Positions 26,461 through 37,335 of a stretch of DNA of 64,000 bases are shown piece after piece. The notes beneath the pieces were generated by a model. It saw only the letters and a program-made list of their open reading frames with translations, was not told where the DNA came from and ran no database searches. Both the position numbers and the translations under genes were made by a program. This DNA is from Rhizophagus irregularis. Lineage: Eukaryota; Glomeromycota; Glomeromycetes; Glomerales; Glomeraceae. Within the stretch, counting starts at the first letter, position 1. Each line of letters begins with the position of its first letter. The stretch is from contig NC_089442.1 in assembly GCF_026210795.1 (NCBI RefSeq), positions 2,356,001-2,420,000 on the forward strand. Reading direction: 5' to 3'.

Positions 26461-26780
26461 ACGCAAATATATCAAGATTCACTGATCCGTTTTCTATAAT
26501 TTTAGGCTCGTTGGAAAGCCCTTGTTCTGGACTTTATAGGCGAAAAAAGAGCTCGCCAATTGAATCATTAGATCCAGAAATATTTACGTTTAAAGTTGAG
26601 GTACGAACTTTTTAATATGCTTAAATGCAAATATCTTGGGATCCACTGATCCGTTTCTTATAAATTGGGCTCTTCAGAAAGCCCTTGATATGGTCTATAT
26701 GAGCGAAAAAAGAGCTTTCCGATTGGATCATTAGATCTGGAGATATTTACGTTTAAAGTTGGGATACAAATTTTTAATAT
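26461..26780. repeat. Tandem pair of about 164-bp degenerate repeats
   Basis: Two copies, starting at about 26463 and 26627, share GCAAATAT, CACTGATCCGTTTCT, GAAAGCCCTTG, GCGAAAAAAGAGCT, ATCATTAGATC and ATATTTACGTTTAAAGTTG. A third, weaker relic begins at about 26248 (CAAATATCTTGGCATCCAGT). The phrase resembles the arms of the foldback element at the end of the window, so these are probably relics of one repeat family. Confidence 0.6.
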
Positions 26781-26864
26781 ATTTAGTAAGTGCTAAGAAT
26801 TATATTAATTTAAAAGAAATATTTACCAACTTATAGTATAATAACATTAAATAAAAGTTTTTTA

Positions 26865-26881
26865 ATACTCACCTTTAATTT
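26865..26881. repeat. Target-site duplication of the LINE, 3' side
   Basis: ATACTCACCTTTAATTT (17 bp), identical to 47256-47272. On the plus strand it is followed by a T run, which is the LINE's poly(A) tail in minus orientation. Confidence 0.85.
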
Positions 26882-27128
26882 TTTTTTTTTAATCGCAGCG
26901 CATTTGCAGTTTTATTAGAATAGATATAATAAGAATTCTAAATACAAAGTATGTATCAAATAAAAGAAACTATTCTAATATCATTAAACTACAAACCACT
27001 CGTCATACATATAGTACCCCACGTGTGCACTGTCGAGTGATCATTTGACTCCGTAGGTAAACATCATTTATAACACGTCATCTTAGCCTTAAGGCCCTAT
27101 CTTCAACGTCAGGTGATCACGGGACCCA

Positions 27129-28051
27129 CTACGCTGCCATTTTTTTACTATTTCTATGTTGCATGTATTTTCTGGACTTCCATGAAGCAGGTGTTCCTTT
27201 TGTAAACCAATAATACAAGTGGTCCTTACATCGCCGCAAACCATCTTTAATCTTCGATAATCTATGTATACGTTTGTCAGGGAAGGGTTGTTCGTTATGT
27301 TCTTCTTGTGGATTGGCGCCAATATCAGATGTTCTTGATGTTTTTCGTTTGTCTGATGCTTGAATATTTAAAGATGTTTTTAAGTCAATCATTTTCTTGC
27401 AACGTGGCTTCCAGACATGTTCCCTAAAGGCTGCGTGAAAATGTTTAATAATTTTTTGTGATAAGATCGAAGCTATTTTCCTAGAGGTGAGACCGCGCAA
27501 TTTTTTGATGATTGTGTGCAAAATTAATCCTCACAGCAGTTCGCGTCTATTCCTTTGTTTGAGTTCAGGAAAGGCCAGATCTCTGTATTCGAAAATAGTA
27601 TGTTTGAGCTCGTTAATGTTGAAAGACCTTTTTTTTGGATTCATCTACAATATTTCCAAATTTTGTTCGTTGTTGATTCTTCAGCGATCAAAAATCCATG
27701 TCCAAGCCCTTCACACGTTACTAGATGATCCAAAGATTCATCGTGATCCAGGCAAGTAGGGTAAGGAACATCATCATATGTGTCATTACGTTTTCTAAGA
27801 TTGTTGATAGTAGGTAATAAATCGTTCGAGGTCTTTATAAAATGTAATAAGGTGTTGTTAGTATTGAAATTATCGCATCGGCTTTTGTTAATACTGCTAA
27901 GATAATGCCAATGAGCGTCCCAATCCCATTCTTGTAAAGTTTTGTATAGTTGTTTATCAAAGTAATCTTTCCAATTCTTATTAAGTGACCATGTAATCTC
28001 CTCCAGTGATTCTGAAACTATTCTACAAAAGTGACGGATATGTCATTGATA
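27129..28051 (-). pseudogene. LINE ORF2 C-terminal region
   Basis: The minus-strand continuation of the RNase H frame, split by frameshifts. Around 27950-27650 the reading includes LEEITWSLNKNWKDYF, EWDWDAHWHYLSSINKSRCD and PYPTCLDHDESLDHLVTCE, the last a C-H-C type cluster typical of LINE ORF2 tails. The final open piece (27521-27129) is basic and ends at a stop at 27129. Only the family context supports its role, which is likely nucleic acid binding. Confidence 0.65.
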
Positions 28052-28750
28052 CTACATGTCGTAGCGTAATGGTAAAAATAATAAAGGAAAACTAAAATTA
28101 CAAAGAAATTGTATATTAAAAATTCTATTAGGATTGATTGCAGCTGTATCTCTTCCCATTTTTGCAATTGAATCTGCCATGTCATTCCAATAACATCCCG
28201 AGTGCCCTTTAACCTTATGCATTTCAAATGTGATCTTCTTCGTTTTGACAATGTCTATAATAGCGAAAAGGATAATATAATTGTTAAGTTTGAGGAATCT
28301 ACGGTCGTGTCGTGAAGTCATGTTGCTTATTTTGTTGATACCGTCTATTGCCGCCTGACTATCCGTGTGTATATGCACGTGCGATTTACTGGGAGCAGCG
28401 AGCAAGGCGGTTAGTATAGCAAGTAGTTCGGGTTTTGTTGATGATGGGTGAAATCTTACTCTACAAGAGAAGCTAATGTTAGAGTTTTTAATGATCCATC
28501 CTGCTCCCATTACAACTACGTGTTCATTGTCCAGACAATTTAAGTCCATCGAACCATTAGTGTAAAAATGAAATTTTTGTTCGTCATGGTGTTCAAAGAC
28601 GTTGAGAATATCCGAAAGTTCCGTGATAAGTAGTGGGGATGACACATTTCTATTAATTATGTCTAAATCTTGACTGGATATATCGATTGACAATAATGGA
28701 CGCTTGTTTTCATACATCGATAGATGCGAAATCATTTTTTTTTTCAGCAT
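28052..28750 (-). pseudogene. LINE RNase H domain
   Basis: A 232-aa open frame with RNase HI landmarks in order: FHFYTNGSMD (first strand), GAGWII, TKPELLAILTALLAAP (catalytic Glu), VHIHTDSQAAIDGI (catalytic Asp) and HKVKGHSGCYWNDMADSIAK (His loop and final Asp). The usual YTDGS is YTNGS here, so the first catalytic Asp is missing. It normally removes RNA from the RNA:DNA hybrid during retrotransposition. Part of the interrupted LINE. Confidence 0.85.
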
Positions 28751-28789
28751 ATCGACAAGTGTAATAATTTCGTATACTATGGAACTTTG

Positions 28790-28971
28790 TTAATTATTTG
28801 TTGTACGTTTAACATCGATGACCGCCGATTTGTGATGTTTGCTTTTTTTTAAACAACTCGTATTATTGTCTGAATGATTCGTGTTCGTTGAGCAGCTGTT
28901 ACATTGAGTAAGCAGATTGCCATTATCTAGTTTAACCCAATGTTGATAAGTAAATTGCAAAACAGAAGTTT
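28790..28971 (-). pseudogene. LINE fragment between the Polinton-like insertion and the RNase H frame
   Basis: The minus-strand frame reads TTKKTSVLQFTYQHWVKLDN and QCNSCSTNTNHSDNNTSC, then stops at 28790, about 40 bp before the RNase H frame opens. It is LINE sequence cut off from its upstream half by the 14.5-kb insertion. Confidence 0.6.
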
Positions 28972-28976
28972 TCTTG
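28972..28976. repeat. Target-site duplication TCTTG, left
   Basis: TCTTG lies directly outside the left inverted repeat and recurs at 43438-43442 directly outside the right one. Confidence 0.8.
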
Positions 28977-29440
28977 GTCGTCGGGCTGGATGTGGGAGGT
29001 GCAAGACACTCCACCTCCCGGGTCTACGACCCGTCGCAGTACCTATCATCCCCCCTACGGGGGATCAGGAATCCCCTATATCTGTCACCATCTGTCAATA
29101 ACATCTGTCATATAACAATATACTAAAAAAGGATAAAATAAGGAAAAAGAGAGGAAAATACGATAGAATCAGAGGGGTATGACAGATATGACGGATATGA
29201 CAGATGTTTCAGAAAAAATCGGGAGAGGGTATCCCCAGAAAAAAGTTTTGATTTTACCCCCGCATCTGTCATTCTATCATAGTTCTGTCATACGACTGAT
29301 TCCGTCTAATAATCTGTTGGAAGCAGCGAGATAGCAAACCAGATAAGTTAGCAGGTAAGCCCCTAGAAGGTCTATAAAGCCAGTAAGACCAATCCCGTCC
29401 CGCCCCCGTCAGAAAAAATAAGTAATTGAACAATGGGTAT
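28977..29440 (+). repeat. Left terminal inverted repeat of the Polinton-like element
   Basis: 464 bp matching the reverse complement of 42970-43437 through to CAATGGGTAT at its inner end. Internally it carries many short TGTCAT / ATGACAG motifs (GACAGATATGACGGATATGA). These could bind the element's replication or integration proteins, by inference. The outermost 90 bp differ most between the two ends. Confidence 0.88.
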
Positions 29441-29591
29441 ACCATAAGTAACCTATAAGGACAGATAACATGTATACCCCGCACGCAGTATCAGTAATCC
29501 CCGAACTTGTAAGCCATATCCTGGAACACATTCCAAGTAGCAATTTTGGGCCACATCTTTTAGAAGTCAGCCCAATCTGAGAGCTGAAGCT

Positions 29592-29875
29592 GAACGAGTA
29601 CTCTGGAAGCGGCATAAAAAAGCCGAGGAGGCATACGACAGGGCAGTAGAAAAGAAGGAAAAAGCAAATGATGCTCTTAGCCAATCATTGGAGGAGGAGG
29701 GTATCCTCCATGAACTTGAATGGAAGGCGTATCAAAAGGCTTGTAAAGAGTTAACGGACACTAGAAAAAAGCTAACTATAGTAAAAGGAGCTCGAGCGGT
29801 TTGGATTTCAGATATATGTAGTTTGAAAAAGGGGAAGGGAAGATTTAGAGCAGTCGTAAAGGTTCGTGATTTATA
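29592..29875 (+). pseudogene. Coiled-coil ORF next to the left TIR (Polinton-like element)
   Basis: The frame reads AEAERVLWKRHKKAEEAYDR ... EKKEKANDALSQSLEEEGIL ... YQKACKELTDTRKKL and ends at a stop before 29876. It is alpha-helical and highly charged, with heptad character. No start codon is obvious, and upstream frames (from about 29460) are shifted, so the gene is probably broken. Function unknown. Confidence 0.5.
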
Positions 29876-30047
29876 GTTTTTTTTTTACCCACAGAAGATA
29901 ACCAGATATAACCGGAGGACCGCAGAATCGCAGGGACCATATGGACTACAGGAGGGTAAATTGGTAGGAGTGCAGATCTTTGGAAAAATATTCGGCAATT
30001 GAAGATTAGGTAACTATAAATTAGTACTCGATTTGATAGAACAAAAA

Positions 30048-31363
30048 ATGACTGCCCAAACTAGCACTCAAGCTCAAGTTATCCCCAAGTTCGGTGAACA
30101 GAAGAAGGCTTTTAGTATTGATGAGCTTAAACGGCTCATTAACGCTGCAAAGAATATGAGGGATCTCAATCAAGCTAAAGGTTATCTTTGCAGTTACTTT
30201 ATCCCTCGCTCCAACCCACATGGAGTCTTCATGTGGCGATCAGAAATCAAAAACCTCGAGCACATCCCCTGATAAAAATATTAATAAACTTATCCGTCCA
30301 ATTACCAAAGTCTTTTACACACAATCTGAACAGGGTCCTTCACAAAAGGTTGAATTTAATATCAACAAATGGTTTATGATCGAATATAGTACTGTATGCG
30401 TAGCTACCTGTGACCCTCAAAAATCCCGTATCTTTAAACTAGGTGGCCAACTTTATCTCAATATCTTTCCAGGATTCCTCCATATTCTGCGTCCGATATC
30501 CACTTTTGAATCTACAACCCACCTCGCGGTTAAATTTATCTTCTCCCACATTCAGGGATATCTGGTGTTCAGGCGATTGGAATCTTACTGAGTATATCAT
30601 AAAGTGGTTGGCCGGTGTGGCAGCTGGAAGGAAAATGTATTCGATTCTCTACCTGAAATCTGGACAGGGGTTGGGGTAAGAGTATTATAACAGATTTCAT
30701 TCAACGTAGTGTTTTAGGTACTCAACTTGTTTATAAGACCAGCGATCCTCAAACGATTCTTGGAAGTTTCAATGGGCAATTACAGGGTAAGGTTCTTCTC
30801 CTCCTCGAGGAAATGCCTACAGAAAAAAGCCAGTGGAATAATCTGTATCGATCGTTGAAGGATAAGGTAACAGGCGATATAATGGAAATCCATGAAAAAT
30901 ACAAGACGCCAACACATTACAAAAACTTTATATCCACCATTGTACTCACTAATGAAAATGCTCTCAGAGTGGGAGAATGACGATAGGCGCACAGTGTTCT
31001 TGATATGTCACCATCCCGCAAGGGAGACCTCAACTACTTTAAAAAACTCAGCGACGCTACGAAATACCCAGACGCCAGTGAGGCATTCTACGCTTTACTT
31101 GAGAGCCATTGCAGACGCTTACCCAGACTTCAATGGGAATCCACCACCTACGACAACATCTAAGGGATCACATCATATCGACTCTTCCACCCCTATTTCA
31201 ATTCATAAAGGACACTTACCTCATAGTAAAAAATCATATAACCGACCTACCTGTTCAAGAATTTTATAGGGTATATACTTCATACTGTGAAACTCATTGC
31301 ATCTCACCATTATCAAAAATAAACGCTTCTAGAATCCTATCAAATGAGTTGAGAGATAAATAG
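30048..31363 (+). pseudogene. SF3 (D5-like) helicase, frameshifted
   Basis: Replicative helicase of the element. It starts at the ATG at 30048 (MTAQTSTQAQVIPKFGEQKK) and continues through at least four frameshifts. Landmarks across frames: KWFMIEYSTVCVATCDPQKS, IWCSGDWNLTEYIIKWLAGV, a Walker A region at about 30655-30690 (SGQG..GKSIITDFI), Walker B LLLLEEMPT, motif C-like STIVLTNENAL (asparagine at the strand end), ENDDRRTVFL (arginine finger region) and a C-terminal helical part ending NELRDK at 31363. This order matches the DUF5906/D5-like helicases of Polinton-like viruses and virophages. In such elements it unwinds DNA ahead of the protein-primed polymerase. Confidence 0.8.
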
Positions 31364-31469
31364 TAATCGGACTTATATAAATAAAAAGTTAACCCGAGTA
31401 TATAGCATATCCAGGAGGATCTTTACAAGAAATACTCGGCAAAAAATGGATCCACGAAACAGATGAAAT

Positions 31470-32618
31470 CAATATAAGGAATAGATATAGAAACTCCCGA
31501 GAAGCCCGCATCTGATCCAAATGCCTTGGAGAAGTTCTTGGCAAATATATATAATCCAGCTAGTAAATCGCAAGTAGATCAAGAGAAAGTGGAGTTAGTT
31601 GTTGAGAAACCTGTTGAAGAAAAACCTACTGAAGAGCAACTAGTTGCCAAAAAGGCTCCTCCTCCAAGTACCACCTAAACTTGATTGCTTGAAGGTAAAA
31701 CCTGCACCTGTCATCAAAGAGGATCCTATTCCTGAGGAATCTCCAGCTCCCATAGAGTCAGATACTGATGAAATTATAGACAGTTTCTCAGACTGTTATC
31801 TATCTGATGAGGAACCTGATCAAGAAAATGAGCCGCCTGCTGAGAAACCTGCATTTGAAGCTGATGATGACTACGACATTTTAGATGACTTGCTATCTGA
31901 CTCAGATCCTACAACTGCAGACCAAGTTCCTCAGCAACAATCCGAGTCTCCTGCAGAATCTTCTGCAAAATCCGAATCTCTCACAGATTCCAAATCTTCT
32001 ACAGAACCCGTAGTAGAACTGACTCTCAAAGAGCAACCTATCCCAGAACCCGACACAGAACTAGAAGTTGACTGGGACCCTGAACCAAAGGAAGGTACTC
32101 GAGCACACTGGGCTTTCAGCATGCAGCGCACCGATGGGATCGTGTCCACGGGTCAAGTTCAGGACCAGGTCTTCAATGATCTCTACAATACAGGTAAGGA
32201 TTTATGGGCTAAGCACAAGACGTGTCGACGACTACGATCGGGAAATACTCGCGTTTGAAGTAGAGGAATGTCCCACAACACGTATTGAGGATGAGTACCA
32301 GTACCCACTGCGAGGTAGTACGCTCGCGACTGGATCGAATATAATGGGAACTTACCTAAAACACCTAGCCGTAAAGAACTCGCAGATCTAATAAGAGTAT
32401 ACAGGAGGATCGCGATGCCGAGATTATCCCTACCACCTCCTGGTTACGAAACTATGAAGATGAATAAGGGTAAAGCACGAGAAATTCCAGAGGAACATCA
32501 AAAACTGATATGGAACGTGAATGGGAAGCGCCAATGGAATTGTCGACGGCGGGATGAAGAGGATGCGATCGTGTATGCAGCAAGATTGACTCCTTTTAAT
32601 AAGATAAGCACTTCTTAG
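31470..32618 (+). pseudogene. Acidic Pro/Ser/Glu-rich protein (Polinton-like element)
   Basis: Between helicase and polymerase, several overlapping frames join into one acidic protein: ASDPNALEKFLANIYNPAS, VVEKPVEEKPTEEQLV, then EEPDQENEPPAEKPAFEADD and a Ser/Glu-rich stretch, then AHWAFSMQRTDGIVSTGQVQ and FEVEECPTTRIEDEY, ending DEEDAIVYAARLTPF at 32618. It contains at least three frameshifts. The position just before a protein-primed polymerase would suit a terminal-protein precursor or scaffold, but no homology supports that. Confidence 0.5.
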
Positions 32619-32682
32619 TTATCTTATATTTTTTGTATAAAAAACCTATATTACAACTGAACACAATTCATAAATACATCAA

Positions 32683-34690
32683 ATGGTTTATTCAGAGATT
32701 GTCCGCGCTCTACCTACAAGACCAGATATCAAAGAATTACAGTATTCAGGGCGCAAGATTTTCCAGAGGAGCAATAGCAAGACTTGGACAGCGACTCCAA
32801 TCCCGGTATCCGACACATAAATTTCAGATTCTGCTTCCCTACGAAAACTGGAAACCCGGTGGATGGACATCAGGAAACCAACCAGCCAGCCTCTTCTCAC
32901 TCTTGGACCACTACGACGAAGCACAACTACCGGATGACGCAGACCCCTGATTATTTTGAACGATTCATAATTTATGTGAGAGATGCCCACGCCGGTTGCA
33001 AAAAGGGTTGCAACGGGGAGCTAAATGATTGCCTGTATGAACGCCTGAAATATATCTACGGCACATTCTCTAAAATGCCAAAGTCAATCAAAAAGCCCGA
33101 GTATATCAAAAAGGCATTAGGTCTCAATCGTGATGCTCCAGTTCCAGTCTCATATATGGATAAGGTTGAACAACTTGCAGGAAGCCTTGCACTTAATATT
33201 GTAGGGGATTCCACTCGAATTTCTAAGAGCAAATCTGACAGACGTGCAACACTTATCCTGTCTGAAGCCACTACTCTCTTGCACTGAATCCCGGAAGACT
33301 CAACCCTAGCAAATTAGATAGAAAACAAAAGTCTCCCTTTGTTTATCGTGAAGATGGGGTTAATAATGTAGTAACAATATACAATGGTAAGACAGTTAAG
33401 TCTCTTACAGTTGGACAGTTTCAGAAAGGTAAGAACTCTGATAGTTACTCTTTCATCCCTATCGAGAAGAATTGTAAAACTGGAATATATGAAACACTTG
33501 AAGAAACATACCAGAGGATCCATGAAGAGCGGGATTCCTTCCTACAGGCTACAGAAGTTCGGTCCAGGAATCGACTTATCTTACCACAACTGGTCGTACA
33601 AGAGAACTGCACTCTGGCTTTTGAACGGTTTAGTGTAGTGTTCCAGCCATGATCGACCCGCCCCGAAGCGAGCGGATAAGTGATGCAACGATGGGAGGTC
33701 TTATCTGGACAGACAATGAATGGAAGGGTTATGGAAGGCAATACGACGTGACAAGTTTGTATCCAAGTATTCAGCAATCAAATGCAAACTTTCCAATTCG
33801 ACAAGGTAAGTTTCAAATACTCAAAGACTTTGGACCATAGAGGTTATGCCTTGTATGGATTATTTCGTGCTAGCTCCCAGGGAGCGCCCAAGGGCAAGGT
33901 AAGTGGTAATGACATTCTGTTCCGACAGAATAAGAGGGAGTCTATACATTCATTGACTTACAACGAGCAAAGAAACTTGGTCTCGATATACAGTTAATCC
34001 AGGATGGAAAGCCAAATGCCTTGATATATGACAGAGAAGCAAGAATTCCTGGGACTGTAATATTTGGTGAGTATGTCCACTTTCTCTTCAATATAAAGAA
34101 CCAGGGTGGCGTGGCCGGTCGTGTTGCAAAGAGAGTTCTCAATACACTATGGGGAGCACTCTGCCAGAGGAAACGCAATTACAAGACACTCACCACAGAT
34201 CAAACAGATCCATTCAAGTTTCAGAAGGCCACAACCGCATCCATCGTACCAGTAGGATCTGACCAGTGGCGATTCCAGTTCGACAAACCCAGGTAGTCAA
34301 CAAGGGTGAGTATCCACAGGATCGCTCCATTCTTATTAGCACGTGGACGGAAGACGACTTCAGAGTTATTAGAACCATATAAGGATAAAGTACGATGCAT
34401 CCATACAGATGGATTTATTCTAGAGGAACAACCGAGTAGTCCCACACTTATCACTTGTCCAGAAAATGCATCCAAAGCATTGAAAGCTCTCAAGTTTGAA
34501 ACCGCAGGATACTGCCATGCGAAAAATGCAAACAAGGTTATCTACATGATTGCCAAGAATGCGGTTGGATTTACAAGTATATATATATTTTTTCGCCAAT
34601 GTAAAGTTAATTTGAAGATTCCTATTTATTACAAAGTACAAAAAAGTATAAGGAATCATGTCAACATATACCGAATTAGCAAGCATTATT
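32683..34690 (+). pseudogene. Family B DNA polymerase of the Polinton-like element, frameshifted
   Basis: Probably a protein-primed PolB that replicates the element. The reading starts MVYSEIVRALPTRPDIKELQ and runs through several frames. Landmarks: YFERFIIYVRDAHAGCKKGC, VNNVVTIYNGKTVKSLTVGQ (exonuclease/N-terminal side), motif A YDVTSLYPSIQQ at about 33745-33780, motif B RVLNTLWGALCQRKRNYKTL at about 34132-34192, and motif C RCIHTDGFIL at about 34393-34425. The usual DTDS is HTDG; the second Asp is kept. The C-terminal part AGYCHAKNANKVIY follows before a stop. At least five frameshifts or stops make it a pseudogene. It is a different lineage from the PolB pseudogene at 47.7-49.5 kb. Confidence 0.85.
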
Positions 34691-35124
34691 AACAGCACTG
34701 ACAGCATTAGTGATAAAGTTATTTATGATGCATCACACAATCAGTTCACCATTGTCTCTGATGAAACTGTCCTCAAGATTATCCGTGCTTGAAAGACACT
34801 ATAGTAGTCGCATTAGTATCTGGGTTTAGCAAAACCAGCTACCTTGTCCAGGATCATGTGAAGTATATCAAGAGAATCCAGACAGCAAAGTCTCCGTATC
34901 ATATGTGAAGTTCGTGGCCAGAAAACTCTTCCCAGATAATGCAAGATATACTGCTAAGATAGCAGCATTCGTAATCATACAAGAATAAACAAGCTCTTTT
35001 AGACAAACTTGAGGCCCTCTTCGAGTTGTATTATAATGTAACTAAGGACTCATTAACAGGTCCCCCAAAGCGAGCTGTTACTATGAATGAGGCTGAGAAA
35101 ACCTTAGCAGAACTTCTTGCATAA
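34658..35124 (+). pseudogene. Small unknown ORF of the Polinton-like element
   Basis: It starts MSTYTELASIINSTDSISDK (ATG at 34658) and continues in shifted frames VKFVARKLFPDNARYTAKIA and LDKLEALFELYYNVTKDSLT, ending KTLAELLA at 35124. It is probably a 130-150 aa soluble protein when intact. No family recognised. Confidence 0.45.
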
Positions 35125-35217
35125 GCGCTCCCCGTACGAATTTAGTTTATATTTTTTATCCATTTGTAATGGGCATACAGTAATTGAAGATGGCTATAGT
35201 ATAAGTAACATAACATC

Positions 35218-35632
35218 ATGTTGGACCGATTACCAGTAGAAATAGTCGAACGCATTGTTGCAAAGATCCCAGATACTGACCTTATTGCAGCGAGTAAAGT
35301 AGATAGTGTGTGGTGGCGGGGAGGTTCGTCAAGAAGCATATAAGAGATGGAAAAATTACGCTACTACAATTGGGCATGTCCAAGCTCTTGGAAAGCCATT
35401 TGAAAAAGGGAATATTGACTGGATATCATTTGAAGATGTAAACACTTCTATAAAAGATGGATAGACCGCTACCATGATCAGCATATTATTGGAGAAAATG
35501 CATGAAGGAATGGGCTTACTCTGTGAACCCCCAGGAAAGGAACATTGGAAAGATGCATTAAGTGAACATAGATGGGGAGGCGATCCTTGGAGATTGGACT
35601 GGAAGTGGAATGATTGGACTCAACAGGAGTAA
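35218..35632 (+). pseudogene. F-box protein ORF inside the Polinton-like element
   Basis: ATG at 35218 opens MLDRLPVEIVERIVAKIPDT, followed by DLIAASKVDSVWW. That is the classic F-box pattern, with LP at the start, a helical I/L pattern and a terminal W. After a 1-nt frameshift near 35320 it continues EAYKRWKNYATTIGHVQALG and GNIDWISFEDVNTSI, stops at about 35463, and a further piece ends WRLDWKWNDWTQQE at about 35630. F-box proteins recruit substrates to SCF ubiquitin ligases. Its place inside the element suggests capture of a host gene or a role in modifying host protein turnover (inference). Confidence 0.65.
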
Positions 35633-35669
35633 GCATTTTGTACTTGACTTTCGTAGGAATTACCCTGCA

Positions 35670-36161
35670 GAGTCATATTTTTTAGATCCGGCCGGCATTA
35701 CCGCGTAATCCCGAATTACCGAAAAAGGAAATTTATGTTACACAAGGTTCCAAACGCATTCTTACCAAATCGATTTTTTGTGGAACGGGTATCGCCCAAA
35801 AAGGAAATGATCTACGTACCGCATGAAATCACGTGACACTCTACACATTTGTTCAGGGTATCACGTGACATGAACTCCGTTCACATTTTCTGTAATATAA
35901 TCCATAGTTTTTCCATGAATGCATTCTAGGCCAATAACCCAGTAACTTATTTATCAGGTATCCTTGCATTTTTTCGACAAGGATTGATGACCATGTAACC
36001 TTATCATCAGGTATCCTTGCATTTTTTAATAAGGACTGATGACCATGTAATCTTATCATCAGGTATTCTTGTATTTTTTGATAAGGACTGATGACCGTGT
36101 CACTTGGTTATTGTAAATTGAAGAAAACTATTAGGTATGTAGACACGTACAGAAAAAAGAC
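35670..36161. other. Non-coding stretch of the Polinton-like element with 53-bp tandem repeats
   Basis: It has two CACGTGAC motifs in opposite context (about 35830 and 35863) and three tandem repeats, described separately. No supported ORF. It could contain a promoter or a replication-related site. Confidence 0.5.
35953..36105. repeat. Three tandem repeats of 52-53 bp
   Basis: Units begin ATCAGGTAT at 35953, 36006 and 36058 and contain CCTTGCATTTTTT and GATGACCATGTAA, with a few differences between copies. Seen directly. Confidence 0.8.
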
Positions 36162-36739
36162 ATGTCTTACCCTTATATAGCTAACCCTATAACTGGACGT
36201 CCAATTATTATCGGTGGGAGATACCTTTAATCGAATAGTTATGGAATCCTTACGATTATATTGATGGAAGGCTCGTCCGTAGACAAACTGCACCTCCACC
36301 TGAAGAGCAACCTGTATATTTAAATACAGATACAGGACGTTATGTTCGATGTGGTACTAGAACATATTATAGACTGATTGAGATGATTATGAGGTAGCCT
36401 TGATGACATACCTTGTCCATTGAATAAGAGGCGCTTATAGAGGAAATCATCAATGAAACACGCTATAATGAGGAAAATCTTGATGGGCAGCGGTTAACTT
36501 TCAATGATATACAACAAATCAGGACTGCTATTCAGGCTGACCAAGATGAATATGATGATTTTATCTTACAGCAGGATATGACTGATATGACAACTATCGG
36601 TCCTTCCGGTCGTCCACGAACTTTGGAGGACCATACTCCGAGACTTGCAGAGCTTAATATTGAGTTGTGTAGGGAATGTCTCATGCCTGTAAGCCCAAGT
36701 GACTTAACGGACAAGTTGTGCAAGGACTGCTCTGAATAG
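36162..36739 (+). pseudogene. 2-cysteine-adaptor-like / zinc-binding ORF of the Polinton-like element
   Basis: ATG at 36162 opens MSYPYIANPITGRPIIIGGR, close to the NPxTGRxIxxGG signature of 2-cysteine adaptor domains of large DNA viruses and their relatives. After frameshifts it continues YIDGRLVRRQTAPPPEEQPV, EEIINETRYNEENLDGQRLT and TIGPSGRPRTLEDHTPRLAE. It ends in a four-cysteine module, CRECLMPVSPSDLTDKLCKD then CSE, stop at 36739. It is probably a structural or regulatory adaptor; this rests on the short motif only. Confidence 0.5.
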
Positions 36740-36782
36740 TTACTTAATTTTGAATAATTCTTTTTTACATAAAGAAAGATAG

Positions 36783-37335
36783 CCACGTCAACATCAATCG
36801 TAATAAACCAGCGTCAAGTGTGAAGTCAACTCCAAAAACAGCATATAGAGGATTATCCAGTGTATTATACAGACAGATTATAAAGAAGATTAGCTATGAG
36901 AATGAACCTCACAAACCTTGGGACTTGCTAGGGATAAGTTAGTTCAGATCATTCGTCGGGGAAGTAATGTGGACTTTACACAATTGTTTACACAAAAACT
37001 GGATATGAATATTATGGATGGAGAGCCATATGAAGATATTAGGAAGTGGCTTCTCGAACAGCTTATAGCCATAGGTTATGACAGTGGAGAAATGCTTTAT
37101 ATCAATTTCTAGGGATACATATCCAGATGGTATGACGGCACTTTCACTACATTCTATGAGAATATGTAAATCATATAAGTAATCCAATGACTAAGAACTT
37201 TGCTTCTCGTGCTTTAGGAGCAATAGGGTTGAAGCTAAGATGTTAAGGATTGACTTTGAAGGCCGTAAAAAAAGTGCTATGATTCTTAGAGCTTCTGCAG
37301 ACGAATTACTTGATATTCTCACAAGATACTATTAA
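36783..37335 (+). pseudogene. Two small unknown ORF fragments of the Polinton-like element
   Basis: The first reads KTAYRGLSSVLYRQIIKKIS then ARDKLVQIIRRGSNVDFTQL and EDIRKWLLEQLIAIGYDSGE, stopping at 37112. The second (from about 37186) reads NFASRALGAIGLKLR and LRIDFEGRKKSAMILRASAD, stopping at 37335, directly facing the minus-strand ATPase. Both are frameshifted. No family recognised. Confidence 0.4.

Noticed and set aside
29269-29684. Minus-strand ORFs in and beside the left TIR
   Set aside because: They overlap the TIR and a coiled-coil frame on the plus strand and have no recognisable motif. They mirror sequence in the right TIR.
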